A stretch of 64,000 nt of DNA. Origin: Glandiceps talaboti. Lineage: Eukaryota; Hemichordata; Enteropneusta; Spengelidae. Position numbers and translations under genes: made by a program. This document shows, piece by piece, positions 25,195-37,070 of this stretch. Numbering within the stretch: the first letter of the stretch is position 1; every line of letters begins with the position of its first letter. The stretch spans positions 18,377,181-18,441,180 of the forward strand of contig NC_135552.1 of NCBI RefSeq assembly GCF_964340395.1, in the 5' to 3' direction. The notes under the pieces were generated by a model. That model did no database searches and was not told where the DNA came from. It worked only from the letters and a program-made list of their open reading frames with translations.

Positions 25195-25520
25195 CAACCG
25201 CCGGCGACATCAGGCCGTTGACGAACGGAACATGCTACAAAATGAATTGGATTAATAACACTTGACACAGTATGTTGGAAGTACAGCGACTTGTATTACC
25301 TATACAATTCATCCCTTGATGAACAGTTTTATGGCCTATTTACGTAATTGGTCACCTTCACAAACAAATTTAAAGTTCCCATTGCATTCCATGTTCCATA
25401 AAGAGGCCATAAAACTGTTCTTATCAAACCATGAAAGGTAATACAAATATTAACCCAATTCATTTGATTATTTCCGTTTGTAAGAGGTTCCGTTCGTCAA
25501 CGGTTTGATGTCGGCAGTTG
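25195..25520. mobile_element. TA-flanked foldback MITE, 326 bp
   Basis: The left end CAACCGCCGGCGACATCAGG and the reverse complement of the right end (CAACTGCCGACATCAAACCG) continue together through CCGTTGACGAACGGAAC. Further shared blocks are AATGAATTGG, TTGTATTACCT and GAACAGTTTTATGGCCT, so the arms are about 140 bases each. TA lies at 25193-25194 and 25521-25522. Non-autonomous, with Tc1/mariner-type flanks. Confidence 0.7.
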
Positions 25521-26760
25521 TAAAGTGAAACCTATAATGTAACAAGAATGTCCATAGACCATCTTTGGGAGGGTCTATGGAATGCCATTGCTTTCTCAAA
25601 TAAATCGCATTTAGGATATCACAGAAATTGTACAAAGCAGCCATGAAAGAAAACCTTTATTAGTTCTAAACAAATAAACAATCTAAATTAGACAATACAT
25701 TAGGTGACAAAGCTGATTATGCGATTTTACGCCTCGAGTTTTCTAATTGTTACTTTAAATAATCTTCATTAGAGATGAGAATGTGAGGTTTTTTTGTCAG
25801 AATTTAGACGCCAAGGGATACCGTTTGTTGCTGCACCAAATGATGAAAAAAAAATGTTTGTTTTCACTTAGAGAAGTAGTCAAAAATTTACACTGTGTTT
25901 TCTTTGTGACCAGAGAGGTGTAACAAGATCTGTCCACGTATTATAACCTTATAAAGACACTGTAATACAATGTCTAATTAAGTCGTTTTGTACGATTTTC
26001 TGATGCAGAATTTGATAAGTCGACCGTTACAAATTGTAATTCATTTGCCGCTGGCATTTTAGTGAAGCTGTAGTCTCAGCCGGCCAACCTTATCAATGTA
26101 TAATGTTTACCCATGTAAATTGAACATGGCAAAACATAATTCTTTCCAAATTTCGTCTACTATTTGACCAATGTATCACCGACACCCGAGCTCTCGATCT
26201 TTCTTCGCAAGATGATGGGGACGAGGGGAAGGGGGTGTCGGTGTTCATGTACAATACCGGCCTCGTTCGCCACAAATTAATTAGTCCGCTTTGAGCAAAT
26301 ATGCTACCTTCCAAATTCGCTTGAATAAAACAACGAACAACAAGTGCTCTTCAATGAAATTACAAATCTAAAGAAATGCACTTAGATACTGAACAACGGT
26401 GTTTTACTAGTAAAGTAGTATCAATTTGTCAGCCTTGAATACTCGTTAACCTGGTGACAATAAAAGTCTCAACAACAATGTTGTACTGGTACAAGCTGAC
26501 AGGGTAGAGTCCTGACGTCACTACTCAAAAAGAATTTTGCTTACGGCAGTGGTATGCAAAGAACCAGAAAGGCAAACAATATATTGTCCACCGTAATGAC
26601 TGTCAAAAACCTGCATATTAACTACAATAGTCTGACGTGGACCAGACGAGGCTTGGCTTGTTGCATGTTTATTACAACGATTGGATTAGATGTATCCGGT
26701 CTATGATCAAACCTGTTACAACTTGTAAGCATGATCAACTAGGGTATGACCCAATTTTTT
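25521..26760. other. non-coding stretch
   Basis: Contains a perfect 9-bp hairpin stem (CCATAGACC / GGTCTATGG, 25552-25580). No gene recognised. Confidence 0.4.
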
Positions 26761-27069
26761 TTTATGTTTCTCATTACTTTTTCATGGCATCTATGGGTCG
26801 GTCGGTCGATATTTAAAAAAAAAATTCTCTGCCTCTCCTTTTCCTCCCCTCTATCTTCTTTTTATTGGATTCCTGGTAACAAGCCCTTTCCCAGCTTCTC
26901 TACACAACTGGCATGTTCTCAGCCCTCCATCTCCATACTTGAATAACTTCTGTCAGGAAAGAAATGCTCTGTTCGTGAACAAGTGTCGCTGTCGCCGCCA
27001 TGACTGACATCGACAGAACAGACACTTGGGTATTCATGCCAGTTAGGACGCTTTTCTGCAAAATATTAA
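26760..27069. repeat. possible left part of an older repeat interrupted by the foldback
   Basis: TGTTTCTCATTAC at 26764-26776 recurs inverted as GTAATGAGAAACA at 27489-27501, and GGGTCGGTCGG occurs at about 26791 and 27479. This suggests one older repeat surrounding the 27070-27415 insertion, but the pieces do not align continuously. Confidence 0.3.
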
Positions 27070-27415
27070 AGTGGCCATATGGATGAGAATTTGGTATTTA
27101 TTTTGGATTTTTATTTGATAAAACAGCTTCACTGTGTTTTTCTACTTGAAAAAATGATGTGAAATAACATATACCAAGTCCATGTTCATAACTCAATACA
27201 TTGCAAAAAGATGCAAAAAGTGTAAAAAGTTTGTTATTGTACGTACAATAACAAACATTTTACACATTGTTTAATGTTTTGCCGTTTATTGAGATGTGAA
27301 CATGGACTTGGTATATGTTATTTCACATTATTTTTTCAAGTAGAAAAACATAGTGAGGCTGTTTTATCAAATAAAAATCCAAAATAAATACCAAATTCTC
27401 ATCCATATGGCCACT
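27070..27415. mobile_element. near-perfect palindromic element flanked by TTAA, 346 bp
   Basis: Begins AGTGGCCATATGGATGAGAA and ends with its reverse complement, flanked on both sides by TTAA (27066-27069 and 27416-27419). The two halves are exactly equal in length (173 bases) and meet at GTACGTAC, centred at 27242/27243. I count about 3 mismatches in the outer 130 bases of each arm and about 14 in the inner 45. A second, older copy is at 6731-7116. TTAA duplication is typical of piggyBac-like elements, but the ends do not start with the usual CCC, so TA (Tc1/mariner) is an alternative reading. No coding capacity. Confidence 0.85.
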
Positions 27416-27436
27416 TTAAGGGCGGGCGAAAATAAA

Positions 27437-27450
27437 TTTTTTTTTTTTTT
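27437..27450 (+). repeat. T14 homopolymer
   Basis: Pure T run just outside the palindromic element, the longest A/T homopolymer noticed in the window. Confidence 0.9.
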
Positions 27451-27990
27451 ATATTTTGATGTCGGAGCTGAAAATGTGGGTCGGTCGGGTAATGAGAAAC
27501 AGAGAAAGAAACTAGAGTCACCCTTTTTCGAACACCGGTGAAGTGTTGTCAGCCTAGGCTACAGTGCTTAAAACAGTTTAACGGCTCAACTCTCTATCGT
27601 TATTCACTTTTACACCATCTGTCAATCATCTACTCACCGATATTCTTGAGTTCGCTAACCCCACTTTCTAATTGGAGCAGGCAAATTCGACCAAGACCAG
27701 CTAATTTTTGAAAAAGAAAATATACAATCATATACATTGATTATTAAATCACGAATCAAAATAATGAAAGTTAATATAAATTATGAGAACGAAATCATTT
27801 AAAATTATGTTTATATGAGATGTATTTAAGTTTATGTGCCTTGAAAACGCCGGAGAATGAAAGAATTGTCACTGAAAGTAGACCAAATCATATAATTGCA
27901 TTCGGCGAGAGAAAATCAGCTGTCACATGTACTTCGTCTCGGTGAACTCCAACAACGCAAAGGGTTATACCCGAATTAGCCGATCGCGAA

Positions 27991-27998
27991 TGACGTCA
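27991..27998. promoter_or_regulatory. perfect CRE octamer TGACGTCA
   Basis: A palindromic CREB/ATF-type site in a stretch with relatively many CpGs (27840-28450). It is the best candidate promoter context of the three such octamers in the window (others at 11319 and 59396). Function is inference from motif only. Confidence 0.3.
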
Positions 27999-28189
27999 TG
28001 AATAAATTGTATGTTCGGTCACTTTCAGTACTATTCATGACTCCATACACGGTTATTTCGAGAGCTTTTTCGAAACTCCCGATGATACATTGCAACTACT
28101 AATATGCTGAACAGTTGTTTCTAGGATACCCTTCGACGACGGTTGAACTTTGGATACCTGCCGTATATAGCCCCAAACCCGTAATTCGA

Positions 28190-28322
28190 CATTGAAGAAC
28201 TGCCGTGTAACTGGATCCTGAACTGGAAGTGAGTTTGTTTCCAAGCCCGTAGGACGGTTCAACAATGGAGAACCGGCGTTTAACTGGATTCTGAGTTTGT
28301 TCCAAAGCCCGTTTTTGGATGT
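28190..28322 (+). repeat. imperfect two-copy duplication, about 74-bp period
   Basis: GAAGAACTGCCGTGTAACTG at 28194 and GGAGAACCGGCGTTTAACTG at 28267 start two copies that continue through GAGTTTGTTTCCAAGCCCGT and GAGTTTGTTCCAAAGCCCGT. The first copy carries an eight-base insertion that creates a donor-like GTGAGT at 28229. Confidence 0.75.
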
Positions 28323-28522
28323 CATTCTTAGGATTTCGAGAAAAGAACTTCGATTTCCAAGCTGCGAAAGAAAACTTTGCAATTATATGCTTTGGTGTGT
28401 TTAGTATTCAGAAGAGTGAACTGACTTTCGAGACGGTAAAGTCACGTCGAAGTGCAAGCGAATTTCTAAAGCCATCACAAGCGAAATGTTCATTTCAGTG
28501 TTTAAAGTTTTGCTCAAAAATT

Positions 28523-28572
<50 letters not shown>

Positions 28573-28589
28573 GAACAACAACAACAACA
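28523..28589 (+). repeat. (AAC)n trinucleotide microsatellite
   Basis: About 22 AAC units with one AAG interruption. The plus-strand frame encodes poly-Asn by chance. Confidence 0.97.
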
Positions 28590-30149
28590 TAAGCCTTTAA
28601 TTCTATTTTTAATAATATCATATATAACACGCGAAATCTCCTGAAAACAAACTCCTTACATGTAATTGTGTTGTGACACCTCTTTCTGAAATGTTCACCC
28701 GGTACACATATCGTCCTCATATTTTTCTTCGCGTTATCATACATGCTAGGAAAAAGTAGAGTAAATTTTAACCTCGTTCATGGACATTTTATTTTAGTAT
28801 ATAATTATTTTAGATTTTGACAATTTGTATTAATCACAACCTTGAACCAGTTTTTTTGTAACGTCACTATTATTGTCATAAAAACGATTATTCTACAAAT
28901 ACATTGGTTGGTGAAAATAGTCTCTCCGACTAAAAAAATATCATATTGGAAACATTGTTTTCGAATTTATCAAGCCACAGTGCTATTTGCACAGTTCGTC
29001 GCAGACAGGTCGCAATACACGTAAGTACACTTTAATGTTCTCCACAGCGGTTATCGTCCTTCAAAGTGAATTTAAGCATAACTTAAGTGCCACTGTTGGT
29101 CTTCAAAGAGACATCGTTCATGCTATGATTAACACGGAAACGGAAAACGGGTTGAATGATCGATTTTTTTGTTATCGATGCGCCGATCACCTAGCTAGTG
29201 GCATGCATTGCAGTGCCCCGCGATTGCCACCGCCCCGGTCTGAATAACTTGTCAGCCCGTACGTACCTGCAAATTTATAATGATATTTAGTCATGCTTGA
29301 TGTCAACCCCTTTATTCAAAAATAACCATTAATATGCTTAGCGTTTCATAGTATAAAATGATAAAGCTTGGGTTTCATACAATATTTGCAATGAAATAGC
29401 TAGATCTACATGGCATAGCAGACATGCACATCCATGATGATAGCCTTCTTGGTGTTCTGTTTCACATTGCGCTATCCAAGCGTGATTTTACTGTATGAGA
29501 ACACACTGCTACACTGTAGCGGTGAGCGTTCAGACAGTACAGAAATCAATACGTAGTCACGAACTCCAAAGACTACTCACGTGGCGTGGCGTGGTTACGG
29601 AGTTATATATTAATACACATTTAAAATTCTAATTCTGGAATTCCCACTGAGACGGGGAATTATATTGCACCACAAGTTTGCCATTGAAGGCATAAAATTG
29701 TATTCTAAGATAAAGTTAAGCGTTAAAGTCAAATATCGAACACATTATCGTAGTGTGAAGCAATGTGAGCATCGCCGTAGTAGTATAGTAATATGCTATG
29801 AAATTATTTAATATTCTGTAATATTGTAGTGTTGATAAGTAATTAGCTCAACGTATGTGACAGCGCTTTTCATATGCTTCATCAATATCAGCCAGTATAC
29901 TATTGTCGGGGGAGTGCACTAGGTATACATATACATCACTCCATTTACGTACATCATTGCAATCAACGCATTACTGCTATTTCGTCACAGGAAGGCTGAA
30001 TGTGTGTAACATCACTGTCAGACATAACAATATTTTAACGTTTCTTAGGATACATATTTTGTTATTGCAACTGGACTACAAAATCAGCATTGTTTGTAAT
30101 CAATACCAAAAACATGCTATCAAATCTATACTGTATGACTATTAGTATG
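28590..30149. other. non-coding stretch
   Basis: A weak micro-exon is possible at about 29000-29020 (TTGCACAG acceptor, CAC|GTAAGT donor). An 86-codon frame crosses 28987-29247. Neither is convincing. Confidence 0.35.
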
Positions 30150-30223
30150 TTGTTTGTTTGTTTGTTTGTTTGTTTGTTTGTTTGTTTGTTTGTTTGTTTG
30201 TTTGTTTGTTTGTTTGTTGTTTG
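30150..30223 (+). repeat. (TTTG)n microsatellite
   Basis: About 18 TTTG units. Confidence 0.97.
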
Positions 30224-30342
30224 CAAAATCAACGCAATAACGTTTGATAGAAGTTTGATAATAACGCCTCATATTTTGTAAGTTAAACTTTTTATTTATT
30301 GTCCAAATATATCAAAGTGACATATACCAGTAACCTGCATAA

Positions 30343-30375
30343 CCCCCCCCCCCCCCACACACACACACACACACA
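30343..30375 (+). repeat. C14 tract followed by (CA)n
   Basis: Pure C14 at 30343-30356 running directly into ten CA units. The same C-run/CA arrangement occurs at 36438. Confidence 0.95.
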
Positions 30376-30737
30376 ACTATTAATAATAATGATAGATTAA
30401 TGGAATGCTTAGAGATCGATAAAACTGTCATAAATACATAAACGTACACTTCCTGATATATGTACAGTTAATTTATCGACGCTCAAAAATAGTGGAGTCC
30501 GTCTCACACTTAGAATATAGTTCACTGTTGCCATGGCAATCAAAATATATCACTGTCAAATAGTGCAATATTTACTTGAGGTATAAATTATTTTGTTTCA
30601 TTGTGCGTCTGATATAATTACATATATATATATGCAGTTTAATAATTAGAACGATTTAAAATGTGAATGCCACTCGTATAGATTATCTTACCAATATCAT
30701 TCCCGATGTATATCTCAATGCAGCTTTGGGGAAGACG

Positions 30738-30886
30738 ATCATCCGAACTCAGGCATATAGGCAAACGAGAATGCGCAAAGGAAACGCATGGTAAACGGGA
30801 AATAAAGTAAATATTTAGACTCAGTGACGGTCACTTGAGGTATAGACAAACGAGAACGTAAGGGAAAAGCACAGCAAACGTGAAGT
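30738..30886 (+). repeat. diverged two-copy repeat, about 95-bp period
   Basis: Two stretches share TATAGRCAAACGAGAAYG, GCAAAGGAAA/GTAAGGGAAA and later GTAAACGGGAA/GCAAACGTGAA, at about 30752-30801 and 30841-30886. Confidence 0.5.
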
Positions 30887-31774
30887 TGTAATAGCAAATT
30901 GAGTTTTCTCCCTTGGTCGGATTTTAATCAAATTGTTTGAATCTTAGAATTGGCTTTTTTCAAGTTGTAATGGTATCCAGGATATACACACAACTTCAAA
31001 TACCGGCATAGACTATTTGATGATATGTAAACATCACACCCTGATTACATTGTATCTTGTTATCTAGCTAAGTACATGTAGGAGTGTTGACTTGTCAGCA
31101 TGCAAATGCGTTATCAATTGTACCACCGACCGTTAGATGCATCCTATGATGTATACCCCGGTAAGACTAGTAAAGATGAGGATGATGATACACACACATA
31201 GACGCGCGCGCTGACACACACCTTACCGAAATATACAACATCAAACTACTAACTACACTGTAATTTTTGGCTGAAATGTCTCGTGTTCTGCAATAGTATT
31301 TATAAACTCTCTTACTTAATATGAAATAGGTCCTTCCACCGATTCAGTAAAGTTGTATTGATCCGTGACATGTTGCTACGTTATCAAAAATTTGTTTTCC
31401 GAGATGGAAAGTTTCGAATTCTATATAGGTCCTCTGGAAAACTCCAGCTGCAACCCTTTTTAAAGTAACTCGTTACTCTTGTTGTCATCAAAGTGTCGTA
31501 TTTCATCCAGTTCTCAAACAAGACATTCAAGTTGAAGTTGGTTATTTATTCACTCCAATAATTTTGTTAGTATATACTAGTAGAAGAGATCATGTAGATG
31601 ATTGCTATAGGCAGTGCAGATAGCCGGGTAATTGATACATTAGTATCTTGTTGGTGGTGAAAAACCTCACAAGCAGTTTATTTTAAACACATAACCAATA
31701 AATTACCAATGCCCTGTTTCTATAGATGTAAGCAAGTATTATTTATGGTTTCTTGACAAACTCTGACATGGCCC

Positions 31775-31851
31775 GGTACAAGACTGCTATTCTATGGTAC
31801 AAATAAACTCCCTAGGTACCAGACTATTCTATGGTACAAATACACTCCTTA
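31775..31851 (+). repeat. two-copy tandem duplication, 40-bp period
   Basis: GGTACAAGACTGCTATTCTA at 31775 and GGTACCAGACTATTCTATGG at 31815 begin two copies that end in ACTCCCTA and ACTCCTTA; the second lacks three bases. Confidence 0.85.
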
Positions 31852-31983
31852 GGTATTTGACTTTTCCATTGTTATCAGAGTCCGATGAAAGCATATAGGC
31901 GAGAAATGTTATTAAACATTATTTGAGTCTGACACTAAAGATTATATTTTATTCACGTGTCATGTAAAGTTCGTTCGCATCGA

Positions 31984-32177
<194 letters not shown>

Positions 32178-33659
32178 TGTTATTACACATTTTTGTACCT
32201 TGTAGAAAGACGATAAAGTATTTTATCAAACATGTCAAAGTTGGCCTTTCGTCGTCATTAAAGACAAATATATACATATTGCAAGATTAATGTTCGTGAT
32301 ATCGCCAAATATAGGAAGAAATTTAATTTTTCCGTCAAGGAAGTCAAGTTGAGTTTGATTTATCCTTTCCGGTTTATGGTTAAAGATGATTGGCAATCAT
32401 TCTATGTCGCGTCCGTAATTTATTCACAGGGATGGGTCATCTGTTAGATTCGTCTTATATCAGTTCATGTGATTAGTGCTATCACCTGGCTCACAGCTAA
32501 TAATAACGACCTTTCATGCCAGTGTTAGATTGTAAATTATAATTACAATGTGGATAAAGTGTTGATAAAAACACAAGATTTAGTTAAAACTACAATACGT
32601 GTAGATGATTACCGACTACCACTACATGTCTGTCGTATAAAACAGAGCAATACTGAAAGACACCCCACTTGTTTGGCTATGGAGAGGGGGTGGGGGTGGG
32701 GGGCTGAAGAGTGATGTACATGTACTGCAATGTGCTGCAATATATTGTAGGGCCATCCTGTGTTTGCCCCAAACGGGCGAAACTCGAAGGGGATTATTAT
32801 CTCCGCCGTCCGTGCGTGCAGGTGTCACTGACATTCACTGACCAATTTCATGCTGACTTAATATCACACAAATAGGCATGCCATACTGGACATATGGCAC
32901 GTCCTTCAGTTTCAGGATCTTTCCAAATTTGATTACAAATAATCAGATAAGATCTGCTGGTATCTTGAGATTTGACCTTGACCTTCAAGGTCAAATATCG
33001 AAATGAAATTACTTTTGACATATTGCAATCTTGATTTGTGTCAAATTTCTTATAAATCTTGTGGAAAGGTGTGGAAATGTAATGTGGAATAGTGTGTCAC
33101 ATTTAGATAGTCATGCAACTTTCGACTGAATGGTCGCCATATTTTCCGTGAACATAAAGTATTTGTAAGATAGCGCAGAAGATTGTTTGGTGGTCTGAAG
33201 CTCAGTAGACATAATATCAGCAATGATCTTGTTTCTGGTGTAATTAGCTTTGACCGATTTTGTATTTTTTAAACACGCGAATGTTCTTATATCATTTTTG
33301 TCTGAAAGACGGCCATATTGATATGAAAAGATATTTTACTACAGTATTTGGACATCTATTTCATCAACAAAGGCTTGGTATTTTTGTAGTCATGTTGTTT
33401 TGAAAGTGTTCAATGCCTCAGGATGGGTCAAGGTGTTTTGGGGAACTGCTCCGTGTCATGACGCATATTTTACTAATGTTCAATGTTGATTATGAAATTG
33501 CAGAAGTTGCGAGTAGAAATTGACAGTTGTCAGATTATAGATAGCGACTAGCAGGCAGCAGCAAGCAAGATCATATGTTGTGTTGTCGTGAACGGTCTTT
33601 CATACATTTAAGTTATACACACCTGTCTCTCCTCTGTTTCAAATTGTTATACCGCACAG

Positions 33660-33734
33660 AGACAATGATAATGGAAAACGTTGGAAGTCAAAGAGGTTCA
33701 GTAAAACTGCAAGTGTGATGAATGCTATTTTCAT
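33660..33734 (+). CDS. candidate internal coding exon (75 bp)
   Basis: A long pyrimidine tract (CTGTCTCTCCTCTGTTTC) and CACAG precede 33660, and CAT|GTAAGT follows 33734. One frame is open: one base, then 24 codons reading DNDNGKRWKSKRFSKTASVM and NAIF, then two bases, so the exon is phase 2-2 and divisible by three. The peptide is strongly basic in its first half (KRWKSKRFSK), like a cytoplasmic linker or nuclear-localising stretch. I do not recognise the gene. It sits inside the AGGTCA-rich repeat domain, which lowers confidence. Confidence 0.35.
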
Positions 33735-34411
33735 GTAAGTATATGACCCAAGTCTTTGGTTTTCGCGGTACATACACATTTACACAGACGAACAGAATGA
33801 TTTGTAGATAGTAATATCCCAAAGTGGCTTTACCGGTTGTGATAGGTCGAAATGTTCAGTGACCTTTGATCCCATAGGTCACTTTTTTAAGGGAATGGGC
33901 ATCATGGGAACGGCATGATTTGGCTGCAATTTCTAAAGGTAGTCCCTTGATGTTTGCATTATAAGTAGTGGGAAATGTCGTAAACGCAGATAGAGTAAAC
34001 GAGTAGAACCGAGCTATTTGTACTGAATGTCACGAATATTTACTTTCTGTAGACGTTCATTACGGTGCACATTTCTGGCGATGGACATGAATACATACAA
34101 GTTACTACTTGAAAACTACTGAGGAATGTCACGTGGCTTTCTATCGCCGTCAGTCTTTATAACAACACATACACGTAATGTAAATTGCCAAGCACTGTCA
34201 ACACATTACAGAAGTATGGCCGTCAAATTTGAAAATTGGTTGTGTTATCATTTTACGTTTGGAATACAAATACGGTAAAGGATATTGATTTATATTTTTT
34301 CAAGAGCTGACCTGAAAAAAAGCTTGGTCGAGTTCATCATATTATATCGATTCCATCGCATTAAAGACACGTATACCTAAGAAAAACATACATTTTTTTC
34401 TGTAATACTAT

Positions 34412-34485
34412 ACGATGTAATACTAGGCGGAATAAGAGTTCTCATATCTGCCTATATTACCTATCTTTCTGGTACAGTATATATC
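34412..34485 (+). repeat. dispersed direct repeat, copy 2
   Basis: Second copy of the 31984-32066 sequence, lacking the 13-base insertion. It is followed by CCTATCTTTCTGGTACAGTA, which parallels CCTATATATGTTTCAGTACA in copy 1. Confidence 0.85.
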
Positions 34486-35260
34486 CATACTTTGATCATC
34501 TTTCAAATTCAAGTCATTTGTGAATGACTTACACAATATAAACTGTTATTGTCAGTAGCACTTGTTTCACTATATATAAGAAACGTTGGGTGTGAATTGA
34601 GAAATCACAGCTAGAAAGGCAGAACTTATATGTTATCTTACTAACATATTTCGTGAGGCATATGCAAATATGGCCGAATGGCGGCCATATTTGTTAAACT
34701 TCACAATATGCATAACTTTGGAGGTATCATAATACGTAGTGACTCCTTTCGAGTGTCTCCACCCATATTGTCAAAGACCCTGACCATTACCCTTGAAAAT
34801 CTTCTTCAAGGTCAAATAGACAAATTTGGGTTATCTTCATATTTTTTTAAATCAAACATTTCAAGTGATGATGATATTTTAATCATGACTTGGGTTTCAC
34901 TATTTTAGGCATATGCACGTCACTTAATTTCGCAACCTTGACCTGTGTATAGTATAGCAAAATGGCGGCCATACTAGTTGGGATAAAAAAGCACATTTTG
35001 CCTGTTTCTAATGAGACATTGACCTTTGATCTTGACAAACATTTTCAAGGTGAACCGACCAATTTTTTTCTTTCTATGTCAACTCAAGAAGTTGAAAAAA
35101 CAAAGAGGCCAATTAAAATTCTATAGCCCAAAGGTAAGCTTTCTTGTGTGATATCTTGACCTTTGACTTTGATCTCCATATTCAAGGTCAAATAGCAAAC
35201 TGGTCAATAAATTATGAAGTTTTGCATCTAGAGACACCATTCAAATTTGCACAATAACTT

Positions 35261-36437
35261 TGCCATACAACACGTACATCAGTTGGAGAGTATGTGTTCA
35301 ATGAAGGCTTGTTAAATAATGTAACTACCTGCTACCCACTCGTTGAGCGTATTATATAAGCGAAAACAACGCCTAGATCGTTCAAGCTAACTAACTGTTT
35401 ATTTGTCGTGTGTATGTCATTTCTGATTTTATTCCTTCTAGTAACCAAGTAGTACAATGTGTACAAATTCGTCAACATTATTACATTTGTGAATAAAAGC
35501 ACTTTGGGAATTTCTAAATATAGCACGAATAATCGTGATTACTAGTACAGTAACACTGCCGATACGATTTGTTCGTATAATATGTCCAACTTCCTTCAAT
35601 CTCACGCTCGTACGTGATGAGCTTCCACAAAAAAAAATACCCCTGTTTATCTTTGGAATAAAATACTACTATGTAATGAGATTTATTTCAATAACTTTCA
35701 ATTTATCATGCTTTTACAATATCGTCCAATATATAAGATATGCGACGCAATAATCTGTAAGAATGACTTCAACAAACACAGCTCGTCCAAGACCTAATGA
35801 GGAACTATATTGGATTACTTGCTACCTTTGCAAATTTGTGGTCAGATCTATTTCAAGTCATAATAAACGATAGCGGTTCTACCTAAGTGCTAATTAAGTA
35901 TCGGATATTATATCTCTCTTATTACTCAGATAAAAAGACCGATGCTGTCAGGAGTAATGAGTACAGTAAAATGTAATAAAATCTATATATATCTATCTAT
36001 TACTATTATATAGTATTATCCCTACAAGATTTTAATACAGGGGTTGTTTTCTTGTGTTTGTCATTACGATGTTATTGTGAGATCTACATCAATATTGACA
36101 CTCAGATAAAATTGCAAGTTCGTGATGAATATCAAAACAGCATATCACTGTAAAGTATTAAAGTTTGTTTTTAAATTGGGAAAATCATTAAGTAGGTACT
36201 TGGTGTAATAAAGAGAGTTGAGGTCACCGTCTCATTATACTGTGTTTTCTACTACAGCAGTAGAGAAATAGTCCTTCATCACTGTTTATCAATATATATT
36301 CTGTAGTAATAGTCCACACTGCATTAGTCGTAGATGAAGGTCTGTGAAAACCTCCTCACTGGTTACTCGTTTGGTTTACGTGAACTACTATTGTACACCA
36401 ACGGCGATAGGTTTTTAAATCGGTTGAATTCCCTCAA
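35261..36437. other. non-coding stretch
   Basis: AT-rich sequence with no gene or element recognised. Confidence 0.45.
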
Positions 36438-36480
36438 CCCCCCCCCCCCCCCACACACACACACACACCCACCACCACCA
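36438..36480 (+). repeat. C15 tract, (AC)n, then (CCA)n
   Basis: Pure C15 at 36438-36452, AC units to about 36467, then CCA triplets. Confidence 0.95.
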
Positions 36481-36616
36481 AATATGTTTGTCAAGTTATA
36501 AACTATTGTAACTTGTCTATTTTAAAAGTTTTTATTTAAAAATCCCATTTAATATTCCGTTTTTAGTACAATTTGTCTTTATCATACGTTTAACGTATTA
36601 CCTCGTTAAACAGATG

Positions 36617-36726
36617 TGACCTTTTAGTTATCTATTTTCTTGTCCAATTTAATGACCTTTTATTTAAATCTATTTTCTTGTTCATTTTAATGACCTTTTA
36701 TTTATCTATTTTCTTGACCATTTTAA
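36617..36726 (+). repeat. three-copy tandem repeat, 36-38-bp unit
   Basis: TGACCTTTTA starts at 36617, 36653 and 36691. Each copy continues with ATCTATTTTCTTG and ends CATTTTAA or CAATTTAA; the middle copy has a two-base insertion. Confidence 0.9.
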
Positions 36727-37016
36727 AATACTATTCTACTTAACACAAATTTATGTATACCAGCTTTAAACCCAGGGCTCGTCCTAATTGTGACGCCAAA
36801 TGGAAAATTCACCCTCGTCGAACAAGATATACACACTTTCATCAAAATTCTCCGAGTATTTCAAGTTCCAAGTTATACATTGTAGCACGTTCTGCTTTAA
36901 AACCAGGTTGATAGACTCGCCTCAACTTTGTCACGTGTAATTTCAGTTTTAGTAGAATGTTCACTTTCTTCAGATTAGCGAGTTATACTTTCTAGATTTG
37001 GGTGGTTCTTTGTATT

Positions 37017-37069
<53 letters not shown>

Positions 37070-37070
37070 G
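37017..37070 (+). repeat. (TTG)18 microsatellite
   Basis: Eighteen pure TTG units, the opposite-strand equivalent of the AAC array at 28523. Confidence 0.97.

Larger units (their letters stand above)
32780..35260. repeat. complex diverged repeat rich in AGGTCA half-sites
   Basis: Recurrent blocks of TGACCTTGACCTTCAAGGTC (about 32974) and of TGACCTTTGA...CAAGGTCAAATAG type at about 34780, 35030 and 35155. They are accompanied by repeated NGGCNGCCATATTT blocks (near 33132, 33312, 34679 and 34963). These look like four or five old copies of a roughly 0.2-kb unit. Half-sites AGGTCA/TGACCT are nuclear-receptor binding cores, but the repetition itself explains their abundance. The segment starts near a TCTCCGCCGTCCGTGCGTGC block of likely repeat origin. 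Confidence 0.5.
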
